From assembly GCA_900317285.1 (NCBI GenBank), contig ONGA01000010.1, positions 1 through 64,000 on the forward strand: a stretch of DNA of 64,000 bases, in the 5' to 3' direction. Origin of the DNA: an uncultured Bacteroidales bacterium (GTDB lineage Bacteria > Bacteroidota > Bacteroidia > Bacteroidales > P3). The notes below the pieces were generated by a model. It saw only the letters and a list, made by a program, of their open reading frames with translations, did not search any database and was not told the DNA's origin. Within the stretch, counting starts at the first letter, position 1. Each line of letters opens with the position of its first letter. This document shows positions 36,989 to 45,485 of this stretch, in pieces. A program made the translations under genes and the position numbers.

Positions 36989-37879
36989 ATGGCTATTAAG
37001 AAAAGCGGAGGACTGGGACGCGGACTAGGCTCGATATTGCCTGATATCGACTTGGAGGTGGCGCAGAAAGGCAACACTGTCGCTGCAAGCATCAGTACCA
37101 TTCCCCTTGACAAGATAACGGCGAACCCTTTCCAACCTCGTAAGGAATTCTCTGACGAGGCGTTGGAGGAATTGGCCCAGTCGATACGGCAGCAAGGAGT
37201 CATCACTCCGGTGACTGTGCGCAAAATGCCTGACGATACCTATCAGCTCATTGCCGGTGAACGTCGTACCCGTGCGTCGCAGCTAGCTGGGCTGAAGGAA
37301 ATCCCTGCCTATGTGAGAGTTGCCACTGACACCCAGATGATGGAGATGGCACTGGTGGAAAACATCCAGCGCGAAAATCTCAATGCCATGGAGGTGGCGT
37401 TGGCATACAAAGCCCTTATCGAAGAATGCCGCCTGACGCATGATCAGCTCAGCGAGAAAGTGGGCAAGAACCGCAGCACGATTACCAACTACTTGCGCCT
37501 GTTGAACCTGCCGGCGGAAACGCAGCTGGCTCTGAACGAGGAAAAAATCAGCATGGCGCATGCGCGTGCACTGGTGAACGTGGAGGATATCGACCTGCAT
37601 TTGGAGATCCTGCACAGCATCATTGAACGCCATCTCTCTGTACACCAGACCGAAGAGCTGGTTAAGAAAGCCAAGAAGAAACCTGCTGCAGTCGCTACAA
37701 AAAAACGTGGAGAACTCCCCTCACATCATGCCGAAGTGGCGGGTCGATTGAAAGACTATCTACAGTCGGCGGTGGAAATCAAACGTTCACAGCGCGGTAA
37801 GGGCTCCTTGACGATTCATTTCAACTCCGACAACGATTTCGACCGTATCATTACATTGCTCGACGGGAAAAGAAAATGA
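36989..37879 (+). CDS. parB: ParB/Spo0J centromere-binding CTPase
   Basis: 296 residues. N-terminal CTPase region: ITANPFQPRKEF (box I) and LIAGERRTRASQLAG (box II, about 86-100), then ENIQRENLNAMEVALAYKALIEECRLTHDQLSEKVGKNRSTITNYLRLL, the helix-turn-helix that reads parS. A basic linker and a C-terminal dimerisation domain complete it. No consensus parS site was noticed in the window. The end overlaps the DUF5683 gene by 4 bases. Confidence 0.96.
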   Translation: MAIKKSGGLGRGLGSILPDIDLEVAQKGNTVAASISTIPLDKITANPFQPRKEFSDEALEELAQSIRQQGVITPVTVRKMPDDTYQLIAGERRTRASQLAGLKEIPAYVRVATDTQMMEMALVENIQRENLNAMEVALAYKALIEECRLTHDQLSEKVGKNRSTITNYLRLLNLPAETQLALNEEKISMAHARALVNVEDIDLHLEILHSIIERHLSVHQTEELVKKAKKKPAAVATKKRGELPSHHAEVAGRLKDYLQSAVEIKRSQRGKGSLTIHFNSDNDFDRIITLLDGKRK

Positions 37880-38478
37880 AAAGCGTTGTGGCGTGTCTGA
37901 TGGTGCTTATGCTGGCGGGAGCCTCGATGAAAGGCATCGCTCAGGAAGTGCGTAAGGTTCCTCGCCATCCAGTTACAATTACGACCGAGGATAAGAAGTC
38001 ACCCTCGACACAGGCAACCGAAATCAGCCCCCTCTCTCACTCAGCCACCAAGGCACTTTATTGGTCGTTCATCCCCGGAGGTGGTCAAATTTACAACGGA
38101 CAGGCATGGAAGGTGCCAATCATCTACGGTATTTTTGCCGGTTTGGGCTATTTTATCTATTATAACTATGACCGCATGGCAATGTACCGCGACGAGTATC
38201 TCTACCGCGTGAATCACAACAACACCCCTAACCTGTCGGATTATTCAAATTACCCCACATCCAATATCTACAGCCTTTACAACTCGTATAACCGAGATTT
38301 TCAGCTGATGTGCGTCATCGCTGCGGGTGTTTATCTGCTCAACCTCGTTGATGCCTACGTTTTTGGACATCTCTACGACTTTCAGATTGACGACAACATC
38401 AGCCTTAATGTCACCCCAAGCGTGCAGCCTACCATGATGGGTATGCAGCCTACGATAGGATTGACGTTGAAATTTTAG
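37876..38478 (+). CDS. DUF5683 membrane protein
   Basis: 200 residues. An N-terminal signal-like helix (MKSVVACLMVLMLAGASMKGIAQ), a polar linker, then the DUF5683 core KALYWSFIPGGGQIYNGQAWKVPIIYGIFAGLGYFIYYNYDRM (about 55-97). A further membrane helix follows near FQLMCVIAAGVYLLNLVDAYVFGHL (about 140-164). Genes of this family often follow parAB in Bacteroidota. The function is unknown. It overlaps parB by 4 bases. Confidence 0.85.
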   Translation: MKSVVACLMVLMLAGASMKGIAQEVRKVPRHPVTITTEDKKSPSTQATEISPLSHSATKALYWSFIPGGGQIYNGQAWKVPIIYGIFAGLGYFIYYNYDRMAMYRDEYLYRVNHNNTPNLSDYSNYPTSNIYSLYNSYNRDFQLMCVIAAGVYLLNLVDAYVFGHLYDFQIDDNISLNVTPSVQPTMMGMQPTIGLTLKF

Positions 38479-38509
38479 AAAAAACAAATCACGAAAAAAA
38501 AAATAGAAA

Positions 38510-39220
38510 ATGATGAAATCTCTTCTTCTCATTCAGAGCGACGCTGTCCAGACAGCTATCGAGACCGCCGACGCTGCTGCCGGCACAGGGGTTGAACGTA
38601 TCACCCTGTGGAACATGGCCATGAACGGTGGATGGATTATGATAATCCTTGCACTGCTTCTCATCCTCGCCCTTTATATTTTCATTGAACGTTACCTTAC
38701 TCTCAGTGCCGCCTTGAAAGGTCAGGAGGACAATGTGTTTATGGACAATATTCGCGGCTATGTCCATGAGGGTAACCTCGACGAGGCCCGCAACCTTGCC
38801 AAACAGACCGACACCCCGCTGGGCCGCATGATCAACAAAGGCTTCTCACGTTTGGGTCGTCCGCTGCCCGACATCCAGGCAGCCATCGAAAACGAGGGCA
38901 AGTTGGAAGTTGCTAACCTGGAGAAGCGTGTCTCCCTTGTGGCTACCGTTGCCTCTCTAGGACCCATGCTGGGTTTCCTCGGCACAGTCACCGGTATGAT
39001 TACCGCCTTCCAAGACATGGCACACGCAGGCAACAATATCAGCATCCAGACACTCTCCGGTGGTATCTCCACAGCTATGGTTACCACTGTCGGCGGTCTC
39101 ATCGTGGGTATCATCTGCTATTTCCTCTACAACCTGCTGGTCACCCGTGTCAATAAAGTCGTTTTTGAACTCGAGGTTCGCGCCAATGAATTCATGGACC
39201 TCCTGCATGAACCCGCATAA
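38510..39220 (+). CDS. exbB: MotA/TolQ/ExbB proton channel protein
   Basis: 236 residues. One membrane helix near 43-63 (GWIMIILALLLILALYIFIERY), a cytoplasmic loop, then two helices at about 142-168 (VATVASLGPMLGFLGTVTGMITAF) and 185-208 (GISTAMVTTVGGLIVGIICYFLY), the standard three-helix ExbB layout with the small-residue-rich channel face. Works with the ExbD and TonB proteins encoded next to couple the proton gradient to the outer membrane. TolQ is the alternative name; the following TonB-type gene favours ExbB. Confidence 0.93.
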   Translation: MMKSLLLIQSDAVQTAIETADAAAGTGVERITLWNMAMNGGWIMIILALLLILALYIFIERYLTLSAALKGQEDNVFMDNIRGYVHEGNLDEARNLAKQTDTPLGRMINKGFSRLGRPLPDIQAAIENEGKLEVANLEKRVSLVATVASLGPMLGFLGTVTGMITAFQDMAHAGNNISIQTLSGGISTAMVTTVGGLIVGIICYFLYNLLVTRVNKVVFELEVRANEFMDLLHEPA

Positions 39221-39241
39221 TAACGTTAAAGGATTACCAAA

Positions 39242-39667
39242 ATGATTAATCTTCAAAATAAGATTAGAGTTGAAACGTCGTCGTCGAGTATGAGCGATTT
39301 GGTTTTCCTGTTGCTCATATTCTTCATGATTACTTCGACGCTTATCAGTCCCAACGCCATACCGCTCAATCTGCCGGAAAGCAGCAGCGATACGCGTGTC
39401 AAGCAAGACCTCTCCGTCTACATCACTTACAATGATGCTCAGGCAGCCTACTATCTTGGAGAAACTCCCATTGAGCGAGAGAATCTGCAGGCTGAACTCC
39501 AGCAGGCATTGGAGGGCAGTGCTCCCGATGCCGCTGTGGTGGTGCGAGCCGACAAGAGTTTGCCGGTGGAAGAGGTGGTCTATACACTTGATGCCGTGGA
39601 ACAGATTAATTCTGCCGACAATGAGAATCACAAGCATAAGGTGACCCTTGCCACCAAGGGACAATGA
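39242..39667 (+). CDS. exbD: ExbD/TolR family biopolymer transport protein
   Basis: 141 residues. A short cytoplasmic N-terminus, one membrane helix SDLVFLLLIFFMITSTLI (about 20-37) with the conserved Asp that carries protons (Asp21, in MSDLVFLLL), then a periplasmic domain with the V-VRADKSLPVEEVVYTLDA pattern. 21 bases after exbB and 17 before the TonB gene. Confidence 0.93.
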   Translation: MINLQNKIRVETSSSSMSDLVFLLLIFFMITSTLISPNAIPLNLPESSSDTRVKQDLSVYITYNDAQAAYYLGETPIERENLQAELQQALEGSAPDAAVVVRADKSLPVEEVVYTLDAVEQINSADNENHKHKVTLATKGQ

Positions 39668-39684
39668 GCAAAGACATTTAAACC

Positions 39685-40446
39685 ATGACGACAAAGATAA
39701 AATCAGGTGCCATTACGGCGGTGTTGGTAGCCCTCATCATCGTCCTGCTCACCTCTTTTGCCTACACCTTCAATCCAGAGGAGTACAAGAAAGAGAATCC
39801 GCCCAAAGATCCGCCTGAAGGGTTCGAGGTCAGTTTGGGTCATTCACGTAACGCCGTGGGTGACAATGCAGATGCATCTGCCGCGCAGACCTCTCCCAGC
39901 ACCAAGAGCAACCCTCCAGAGAAAGTGGTTACTCAGAACACCCACAAAACTGCGTCTGTTCCGACCAGTCCTGAACATACTCCTCAAGCAACCCCCAAAC
40001 AGGAGGTGGTTCCCCAGGAACCTGCCATTAACCAGAATGCCCTTTTCTCCCGTAACAAGGTGCGGAAAAATGGCGACGGTGGCAAAGGGGTGACACAGGG
40101 CACGGGTACCCAAGGCGACCCCAACGGGAATCCCAACAGTAACAACTTCAAAGGTACAAGTGGACATGGTGGGAACGGTGGCAGCTATTCTCTTGCCGGA
40201 CGTACTGCTGTGACATTGCCCAAACCAGAATACAACTCGAACCAGCAGGGTACCGTGGTTGTTCGTATTTGGGTTGACCAAAACGGCAAAGTGACACGCG
40301 CCGAATATGAGCCCAAAGGATCTAATACACAAGACGGAACCCTTGTGTCGCAGGCTATTGCTGCCGCTCGTAAAGCCCGATTCAATAAGGATCCCAAGGC
40401 TCAAGAAGAACAGCGTGGCACCATCACCTATATATTTAGGATTTAG
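39685..40446 (+). CDS. TonB-like energy transducer
   Basis: 253 residues. One N-terminal membrane helix (about 10-30, ITAVLVALIIVLLTSFAYTF) and a long Pro/Lys/Gly/Asn-rich periplasmic spacer (about 35-165). A C-terminal TonB-type domain (about 175-253) shows GTVVVRIWVDQNGKVTRAEYEPKGSNTQDGTLVSQAIAAARKARFN. It likely contacts the TonB box of outer-membrane receptors; which receptors are served is unknown. Last member of the exbB-exbD-tonB set. Confidence 0.9.
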   Translation: MTTKIKSGAITAVLVALIIVLLTSFAYTFNPEEYKKENPPKDPPEGFEVSLGHSRNAVGDNADASAAQTSPSTKSNPPEKVVTQNTHKTASVPTSPEHTPQATPKQEVVPQEPAINQNALFSRNKVRKNGDGGKGVTQGTGTQGDPNGNPNSNNFKGTSGHGGNGGSYSLAGRTAVTLPKPEYNSNQQGTVVVRIWVDQNGKVTRAEYEPKGSNTQDGTLVSQAIAAARKARFNKDPKAQEEQRGTITYIFRI

Positions 40447-40458
40447 TCTGACCACAAA

Positions 40459-40830
40459 ATGAGACTCGACAAATACCTCTGGGCTGTACGCCTTTACAAA
40501 ACGCGCTCCCTCGCAGCCGACGCCTGTCAAAACGGCAGGGTGAAAATGACTTCTGACGGACGCGAACTCAAGCCTTCCCACGACGTGAAAATAGGGGAGA
40601 GGTACAGTCTCAATATCGACCAATTGCACAAGGAAATCGAGGTGTTGTCACTGCCGCCCAATCGCGTTGGAGCCCCATTGGTTCAGGGATTCATGATTGA
40701 CCGTACCCCTCAGGAGGAATATGAGCGCATACAGATGGCCCGACAGTACGCTTTCGAAAAACGCGACCGCGGTGTCGGTCGTCCTACCAAACACGACCGT
40801 CGTGAAATTGAGCGTTTTAAATATGAATAA
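40459..40830 (+). CDS. S4-domain RNA-binding protein (Hsp15-like)
   Basis: 123 residues. The S4 domain occupies the N-terminus: MRLDKYLWAVRLYKTRSLAADACQNGRVKM (about 1-30), then GERYSLNIDQLHKEIEVLSLP. A basic C-terminal tail follows (KRDRGVGRPTKHDRREIERFKYE). Hsp15 rescues stalled 50S subunits in E. coli; the same role here is inference. It starts 12 bases after the TonB gene but is not related to it in function. Confidence 0.9.
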   Translation: MRLDKYLWAVRLYKTRSLAADACQNGRVKMTSDGRELKPSHDVKIGERYSLNIDQLHKEIEVLSLPPNRVGAPLVQGFMIDRTPQEEYERIQMARQYAFEKRDRGVGRPTKHDRREIERFKYE

Positions 40831-40916
40831 TAGGAAAAATAGAAATAAAAACATATTTTTCCTAAGATAATTGCAAGAAAACAAAAACAAGCAGTACATA
40901 ATAACGATTCGAGCCT

Positions 40917-41453
40917 GTGGAAGACAAGGAAATAGTACAGCGAATACTTGCAGGTGAGACCGAACTGTATGCTGAGATTGTGCGTCGCTATCAGCAGAAT
41001 GTCGCCAACCTTACCTACAAACTCTGTGGCTCCCGCCTCGAAATCGAAGAAGTGACACAGCAGGTATTCGTCGAATTGTACTCCTCCCTCCCTCGCTTCC
41101 GTTTCGACTCGAAACTGAGTTCTTTCATCTACCGTATCACTGTTAATACCGTCTGCAAAATGCTGGGTAAAGCCAAACGCTTCATCAGTGCTGATGCCGA
41201 CGACAACTACCACCCTGAGACGCCCTCAGCAGAGCGCAACATCGAGCAACAAATAATCCATGAAGAACAACTCGACCAGCTCCGTACCGCTATCGGGCAT
41301 CTCAAAGAAGAACAACGTACCGCCCTTGTGCTCTATACTTTCGAGGACTTCTCCTACAATCAGATTGCCGAAGTGATGCAATGCTCTCTCAGTAAGGTGG
41401 AATCGCTCATCTTCCGGGCGAAAAAGAACCTCGCAAAAGAACTAAAGAAATAA
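40917..41453 (+). CDS. ECF-type RNA polymerase sigma factor
   Basis: 178 residues, GTG start at 40917 (MEDKEIVQRILAGETELYAEIVRRYQ). Region 2 at about 18-85 (VTQQVFVELYSSLPRFRFDSKLSSFIYRITVNTVCKMLGK), region 4 at about 120-172 (LRTAIGHLKEEQRTALVLYTFEDFSYNQIAEVMQCSLSKVESLIFRAKKNLAKELKK). The next gene encodes a small single-helix membrane protein and the one after a Spy-like periplasmic protein, a layout matching sigma/anti-sigma/sensor units that respond to envelope or metal stress. Confidence 0.94.
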   Translation: MEDKEIVQRILAGETELYAEIVRRYQQNVANLTYKLCGSRLEIEEVTQQVFVELYSSLPRFRFDSKLSSFIYRITVNTVCKMLGKAKRFISADADDNYHPETPSAERNIEQQIIHEEQLDQLRTAIGHLKEEQRTALVLYTFEDFSYNQIAEVMQCSLSKVESLIFRAKKNLAKELKK

Positions 41454-41466
41454 GAAATAAATATTA

Positions 41467-41799
41467 ATGACTATCGAAAAACAATTACAAGAACTTGCCC
41501 AGCAAACCTGCCCCAAACAGGTCGACGTGGTCGATGCTGTGATGGCGGAAGTGCGTCAGCGTCCTTACCTGCAACCTGCAAGCCATGCTCCCTATGCCTG
41601 GCTACGCAGACCTGCAACCTGGGCTCTCACTGCTGCTGCCGCAGTAGCTGCCATAGTCATCATCAATATTAGCTCTCCCACTTGCGACGAACAGCAGCTC
41701 TCCACCATGATAGCTCGTGTTTCCGACTACAATTACTACTCTTCAGTAGAAGCGGCTGCCGAAAATCCCATCGAATTCCTTTATGACACCGATGAATAA
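41467..41799 (+). CDS. Small single-helix membrane protein, putative anti-sigma factor
   Basis: 110 residues. A cytoplasmic segment of about 55 residues (TIEKQLQELAQQTCPKQVDVVDAVMAEVRQRP) is followed by one membrane helix (about 56-71, WALTAAAAVAAIVIIN) and a short outer tail. It sits 13 bases after the ECF sigma gene, the usual position of an anti-sigma factor. No ZAS Cys-His motif is seen (His-x3-Cys-x2-Cys absent), so the assignment rests on position and topology only. Confidence 0.7.
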   Translation: MTIEKQLQELAQQTCPKQVDVVDAVMAEVRQRPYLQPASHAPYAWLRRPATWALTAAAAVAAIVIINISSPTCDEQQLSTMIARVSDYNYYSSVEAAAENPIEFLYDTDE

Positions 41800-41813
41800 A
41801 AAATAAAACAACC

Positions 41814-42230
41814 ATGAAAAAAATAGCCCTCATCCTTTTTGCCGTTCTTATCTCCTCTGTTGCTTACGGGCAACATCATGGCGGAAAACATTGCGACAAA
41901 GAGCTCGACAAGCATCCCGACATCAGCAAAATTGTCAGTGACCTTTCTGCAACCCAGAAACGCAAACTTGATGCCGTTACCAAGGAATCGCGTGCCCGTG
42001 TTGACGAACTGCGCAAACAACAGCAATCCATTCATGACAGCATTCACCTGTTTATGGACCGTGAAGGCGACCAGTCACGAATTCTTTTCCCACTCTTCGA
42101 CCGTGAAACTCGCCTGCAGAATGCCATTTCACGCGAGATGTACACCACAAAAGTGCGTATTGATAAGATACTCACCAAGGAACAGCGCCAGCAACTTCGT
42201 CAGGCCAAACGGAATCCTAACAAGCGCTAA
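41814..42230 (+). CDS. Spy/CpxP-like periplasmic protein
   Basis: 138 residues. Signal peptide MKKIALILFAVLISSVAYG, then a His/Lys-rich start (QHHGGKHCDKELDKH) and an all-helical LTxxQ-like domain with charged repeats (ISKIVSDLSATQKRKLDAVTKESRARVDELRKQQ; RIDKILTKEQRQQLRQ). These features match the Spy/CpxP/ZraP group of periplasmic chaperones and metal sensors. Fifteen bases after the putative anti-sigma gene. It may sense misfolded protein or metal and act on that membrane protein; this is inference. The stop overlaps the opposite gene's end. Confidence 0.78.
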   Translation: MKKIALILFAVLISSVAYGQHHGGKHCDKELDKHPDISKIVSDLSATQKRKLDAVTKESRARVDELRKQQQSIHDSIHLFMDREGDQSRILFPLFDRETRLQNAISREMYTTKVRIDKILTKEQRQQLRQAKRNPNKR

Positions 42231-42802
42231 AAACCATAGACAACCAACCCAGCCAAACCCGCTCCTGCAAACAGCAGCAGCGGGTTTGTTTTATAGCGGT
42301 ATTCCATCCAGAACACTGCGCAAAATATTATAGCCGATGTGACGAAATGTCTGTTCAATCCCACAAAGCCAAAACATTCGCTATTCATCAGACCCAAGGC
42401 GGCGGCGGCAATAAGACCCACCACTGACAGGCGTACCACCTTCAGCACTTGAGCCACACGCCTATCGTTGCTATGCCGTTTCAGCCATCCACTCAGCAAC
42501 AACAACAGCGCCACAGGAATCAGAATGACCGCCACACTCGCCAGCAGAGCACCGCCTACAGCAGCTATTGTAGGGAGACCGCTGTTGGCTACAGCAGTGT
42601 AACCCGCATAAGTGGCTGTGTTGATGCCAATGGGGCCTGGCGTCATTTGGCTCACCGCCAGCAAGTCGGCAAACTCCTGACCTGTCATCCACCCGTGTTT
42701 CAGCACCACTTCGTCTTGAATCAGTGCCACCATTGAATATCCGCCGCCAAACGTGAACGCCCCGATAATCAGGAACGTGAAAAACAACTCGACAAAAATC
42801 AT
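42227..42802 (-). CDS. Chromate transporter family protein, half 2
   Basis: 191 residues. A single chromate-transporter (CHR) domain: FLIIGAFTFGGGYSMVALIQDEVVLKHGWMTGQEFADLLAVSQMTPGPIGINTATYAGY near the N-terminus and four to six membrane helices. Half-size CHR proteins come in pairs, and the partner gene at 42799 overlaps by 4 bases. The two probably form a heterodimeric anion transporter; chromate is not proven as substrate. The 3' end overlaps the Spy-like gene on the other strand and contains a plus-strand terminator. Confidence 0.9.
   Translation of the reverse strand: MIFVELFFTFLIIGAFTFGGGYSMVALIQDEVVLKHGWMTGQEFADLLAVSQMTPGPIGINTATYAGYTAVANSGLPTIAAVGGALLASVAVILIPVALLLLLSGWLKRHSNDRRVAQVLKVVRLSVVGLIAAAALGLMNSECFGFVGLNRHFVTSAIIFCAVFWMEYRYKTNPLLLFAGAGLAGLVVYGF
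42255..42294 (+). terminator. Terminator of the sigma/Spy operon, inside the chromate transporter gene
   Basis: AAACCCGCTCCTGC (42255-42268) pairs with GCAGCAGCGGGTTT (42274-42287) with one mismatch and a 5-base loop, followed by GTTTTAT on the plus strand. It lies 25 bases after the Spy-like stop codon and within codons of the opposite gene. Confidence 0.75.
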
Positions 42803-43335
42803 TTTTCACCTCCTTTCAATATCAGACCAAGCACCACGGCTCCTAGCACCACCCACACAGGGCTCACGCCCAACAGCCATATCAGCCCTCCACTCACCAC
42901 AGGTATCCAGCAGTTACTCCACGTCACTTTCGCACCCTTTGCCAGCGTCACCACAGGAACGGCAATCAGCGCCACCACAGCTGGACGCAAACCCATGAAT
43001 ACACTCTCTACCACTTTATTCTCACGGAACACACGGAAGAAAATTGCAAAAAGAACAATGCACAGAATAGGTATCAGCACATTTCCCACCACACATACGG
43101 CGCTACCGCGCACCCCGCGTAGCCTGTAACCTGTCATTGTCGCCATGTTCACCGCAAAAACTCCGGGCATAGCTTGCGAGATGCCCACCATGTCGAGAAA
43201 CTCACCTTCGTCGACCCAACGGTGCCGTCCTACAACCTCGCGTTGCATCAGGGGAATCATTGCATAGCCACCTCCGATGGTGAAAAGTCCCACCTTCAAA
43301 AAAACAGAGAACAGATCACTATATTTCGCCATCAT
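42799..43335 (-). CDS. Chromate transporter family protein, half 1
   Basis: 178 residues with the CHR signature FSVFLKVGLFTIGGGYAMIPLMQREVVGRHRWVDEGEFLDMVGISQAMPGVFAVNMATMTGYRLRG (about 7-72) and further membrane helices. Together with the overlapping second half it makes a full transporter. It is immediately next to the terC gene (no gap) and belongs to the tolC-hlyD-ABC-terC operon. Confidence 0.9.
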   Translation of the reverse strand: MMAKYSDLFSVFLKVGLFTIGGGYAMIPLMQREVVGRHRWVDEGEFLDMVGISQAMPGVFAVNMATMTGYRLRGVRGSAVCVVGNVLIPILCIVLFAIFFRVFRENKVVESVFMGLRPAVVALIAVPVVTLAKGAKVTWSNCWIPVVSGGLIWLLGVSPVWVVLGAVVLGLILKGGEK

Positions 43336-44286
43336 CTATCGTTTCTCTCGACGGGGAATTGCCAGTGAGAGCAGGATACTTGCCGCCAGGATGCCCAGAA
43401 TGATAAACAACGATCCCTGTGTCGAAATATGGAAATCGAAAAATTCCCCGGCAATCATCTTGAAACCGATGAACGACAACAATGTACCGAGACCGTAATG
43501 CAGCAGCCAAAAGCGGTCGGCCAGATTGCTGATGAGGAAAAACAGCGACCGCAGACCCATGATGGCGAAAATATTCGAGGTGTAGACAATAATGGGATCT
43601 TGCGTCACCGAGAAAACGGCAGGAATCGAATCCACAGCAAAAATGATATCCGAGAACTCAATCACCAGCAACACCACAAACAGGGGAGTGAAGAAAAACT
43701 TCCCATTCTCACGGTGCGTAAAATTATGACCGTAAGTCCGCGATGTCACGGGGAAATACTTCGATGCAAAGCGCACCACCGGGTGATTTGCCGTGTCGAT
43801 ATTTTCTTCGCCCTTCTCGAAAAACATCTTCACGCCGCTGTACACCAGCCATACCCCGAACACTGCAAGCACCCACGAGAACTCTGCCACTGCAGCGCTC
43901 AAGCCGAAAATAAAAATAAACCTCAGCACAATGGCACCGAAAATACCCCAGAAAAGAATCCGGTGATAAAACTCCTTCTGGATGCCGAACGAACTGAAGA
44001 TCATTATCATCACGAAAATATTGTCAATTGAAAGAGACTCCTCCAGGAAATAACCAGCCAGGAACTGTGACGCCATCTCGCCGGCATTCTCCACGGCATG
44101 CCCATGCACCCACTTCGGCTTCAAATACAACAGCAACGCAAACAGCATTGCCATACCTACCCAAACACCGGTCCATATTGCCGCTTCACGTACCGATACC
44201 ACATGGTCTTTCTTGTGGAACACACCCAAATCCAGCACCAGCATCACCACAACAAAAACCAGAAACAAAACAAAGAACAAGTTCAT
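43336..44286 (-). CDS. TerC family membrane protein
   Basis: 316 residues, nine or so membrane helices. TerC landmarks: AAIWTGVWVGMAMLFALLLYL, then SLSIDNIFVMIMIFSSFGI (acidic residue and Asp-Asn of the metal-binding face, about 84-102), WLVYSGVKMFFEKGEE, and VLLVIEFSDIIFAVDSIPAVFSVTQDP (about 206-232). TerC/Alx proteins export or handle metal ions (manganese in characterised cases). The start overlaps the ABC-2 permease stop by 4 bases. Confidence 0.9.
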   Translation of the reverse strand: MNLFFVLFLVFVVVMLVLDLGVFHKKDHVVSVREAAIWTGVWVGMAMLFALLLYLKPKWVHGHAVENAGEMASQFLAGYFLEESLSIDNIFVMIMIFSSFGIQKEFYHRILFWGIFGAIVLRFIFIFGLSAAVAEFSWVLAVFGVWLVYSGVKMFFEKGEENIDTANHPVVRFASKYFPVTSRTYGHNFTHRENGKFFFTPLFVVLLVIEFSDIIFAVDSIPAVFSVTQDPIIVYTSNIFAIMGLRSLFFLISNLADRFWLLHYGLGTLLSFIGFKMIAGEFFDFHISTQGSLFIILGILAASILLSLAIPRREKR

Positions 44287-45485
44287 ATCTTCAAAGTATT
44301 AATAGCGTTATACAACTTGTAGCGCTTGATGAACCACAGCGAGAACGTCGCTGTGATGAAATAGACGCCTGCCTGAATCCACAGTGCGAGATACTCCATG
44401 CGCACCTCCGCCAACTCCGCACCCATTGACGACAGCTTGATGAAGCCCTGGATGCCTGGCGTCGAGGGGAAAATATAGGCAAAAGCATACCAAAAGCGAG
44501 GCATTGCCGCGTGAGGCCACACCATACCGCTCAGGAAAAACAGTATCACGCTGAAAAACACAAAACACAGCATCGGCGTAATCTTGCGACGCACAAAAAT
44601 ATTACCTATCGTCATTCCGAAGAAAATCACCGACAACAGGAACGGCAGCATGAAAACAAGGATGTTGTACAAATTTCCCAGCTGTGGCAGATGGAACCAC
44701 CGCGGAATAAACCACAAGTCCACAAGCGTGATGGGTACATACAGCACCATATATGCCAGCGCGCGGCCCAACGTCACGTGTCGGAACGAGCGGTTTCTCA
44801 ATCGAGGTGGTATCAGTACCAGGCTCTTGCGGTTTTCGTTGGCGTCGCCAGCCAGGATGCAGATACCCAGAAACAACGTCTGGTGAATCACCAGCAGCAT
44901 CAGCGCCGGCAGGAAGAAACTGCCGTAACCGCCAGTAGTGTTGAAAAGGGTTACATTCTCATACGAAATCGGCTGCAGCTGCTCGCGGGCCTGCTCACCT
45001 GTCAGACCCTCGCCACCCAGGCGCTCCAACTGGATAGTGTGCATCTCGTCGATCAGCACATTGTTGCCGCCCAACAGTGCCGCCTTGTAGAAATAGAACG
45101 ACGACATGTCACAGAAAACACCGATATGTGCCGTCCGCTCACTTGTCAGCAGCGTTGAGAAATCCTTGGGGAAATAAAAAATCGCATGCACCTTGCGGCT
45201 TCTCATCAGTTTTTCCGCCTCTGCCATCGAGCAACACTTGTAGTCCACACTCAACTCGGGAGTGGCGTCGAGCTTATGGATGAAACGCCGCGAAGCATCG
45301 CACACCGCCTCGTCCACCACCGCTATGGGGAGGCTCTCCACATTCTCGTTGAAATATATGCCGCAGAAAATGAGCGGATAGAGAAGCGTGGCAATGAAAA
45401 AGATGAGAATCACCATCTTGTCGTGAAACACACGCTTCATCTCAATCAGCAGCACATCCAATATGTCGACAAACACCTGTTTCAT
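44283..45485 (-). CDS. ABC-2 type permease subunit, second
   Basis: 400 residues. One N-terminal membrane helix, a large periplasmic domain (about 45-175, ENVESLPIAVVDEAVCDASRRFIHKLDA), then five C-terminal helices. This matches the YhbS/YbhR group of ABC-2 permeases paired with HlyD adaptors. It follows a similar permease gene with a 4-base overlap. The C-terminal part has FPSTPGIQGFIKLSSMGAEL, a typical end of this group. No ATPase gene is present in the operon. Confidence 0.88.
   Translation of the reverse strand: MKQVFVDILDVLLIEMKRVFHDKMVILIFFIATLLYPLIFCGIYFNENVESLPIAVVDEAVCDASRRFIHKLDATPELSVDYKCCSMAEAEKLMRSRKVHAIFYFPKDFSTLLTSERTAHIGVFCDMSSFYFYKAALLGGNNVLIDEMHTIQLERLGGEGLTGEQAREQLQPISYENVTLFNTTGGYGSFFLPALMLLVIHQTLFLGICILAGDANENRKSLVLIPPRLRNRSFRHVTLGRALAYMVLYVPITLVDLWFIPRWFHLPQLGNLYNILVFMLPFLLSVIFFGMTIGNIFVRRKITPMLCFVFFSVILFFLSGMVWPHAAMPRFWYAFAYIFPSTPGIQGFIKLSSMGAELAEVRMEYLALWIQAGVYFITATFSLWFIKRYKLYNAINTLKI

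Noticed and set aside
36215-37879. parS site close to parAB
   Set aside because: No sequence close to the TGTTCCACGTGGAACA consensus was noticed in the window; a systematic search was not possible by eye.
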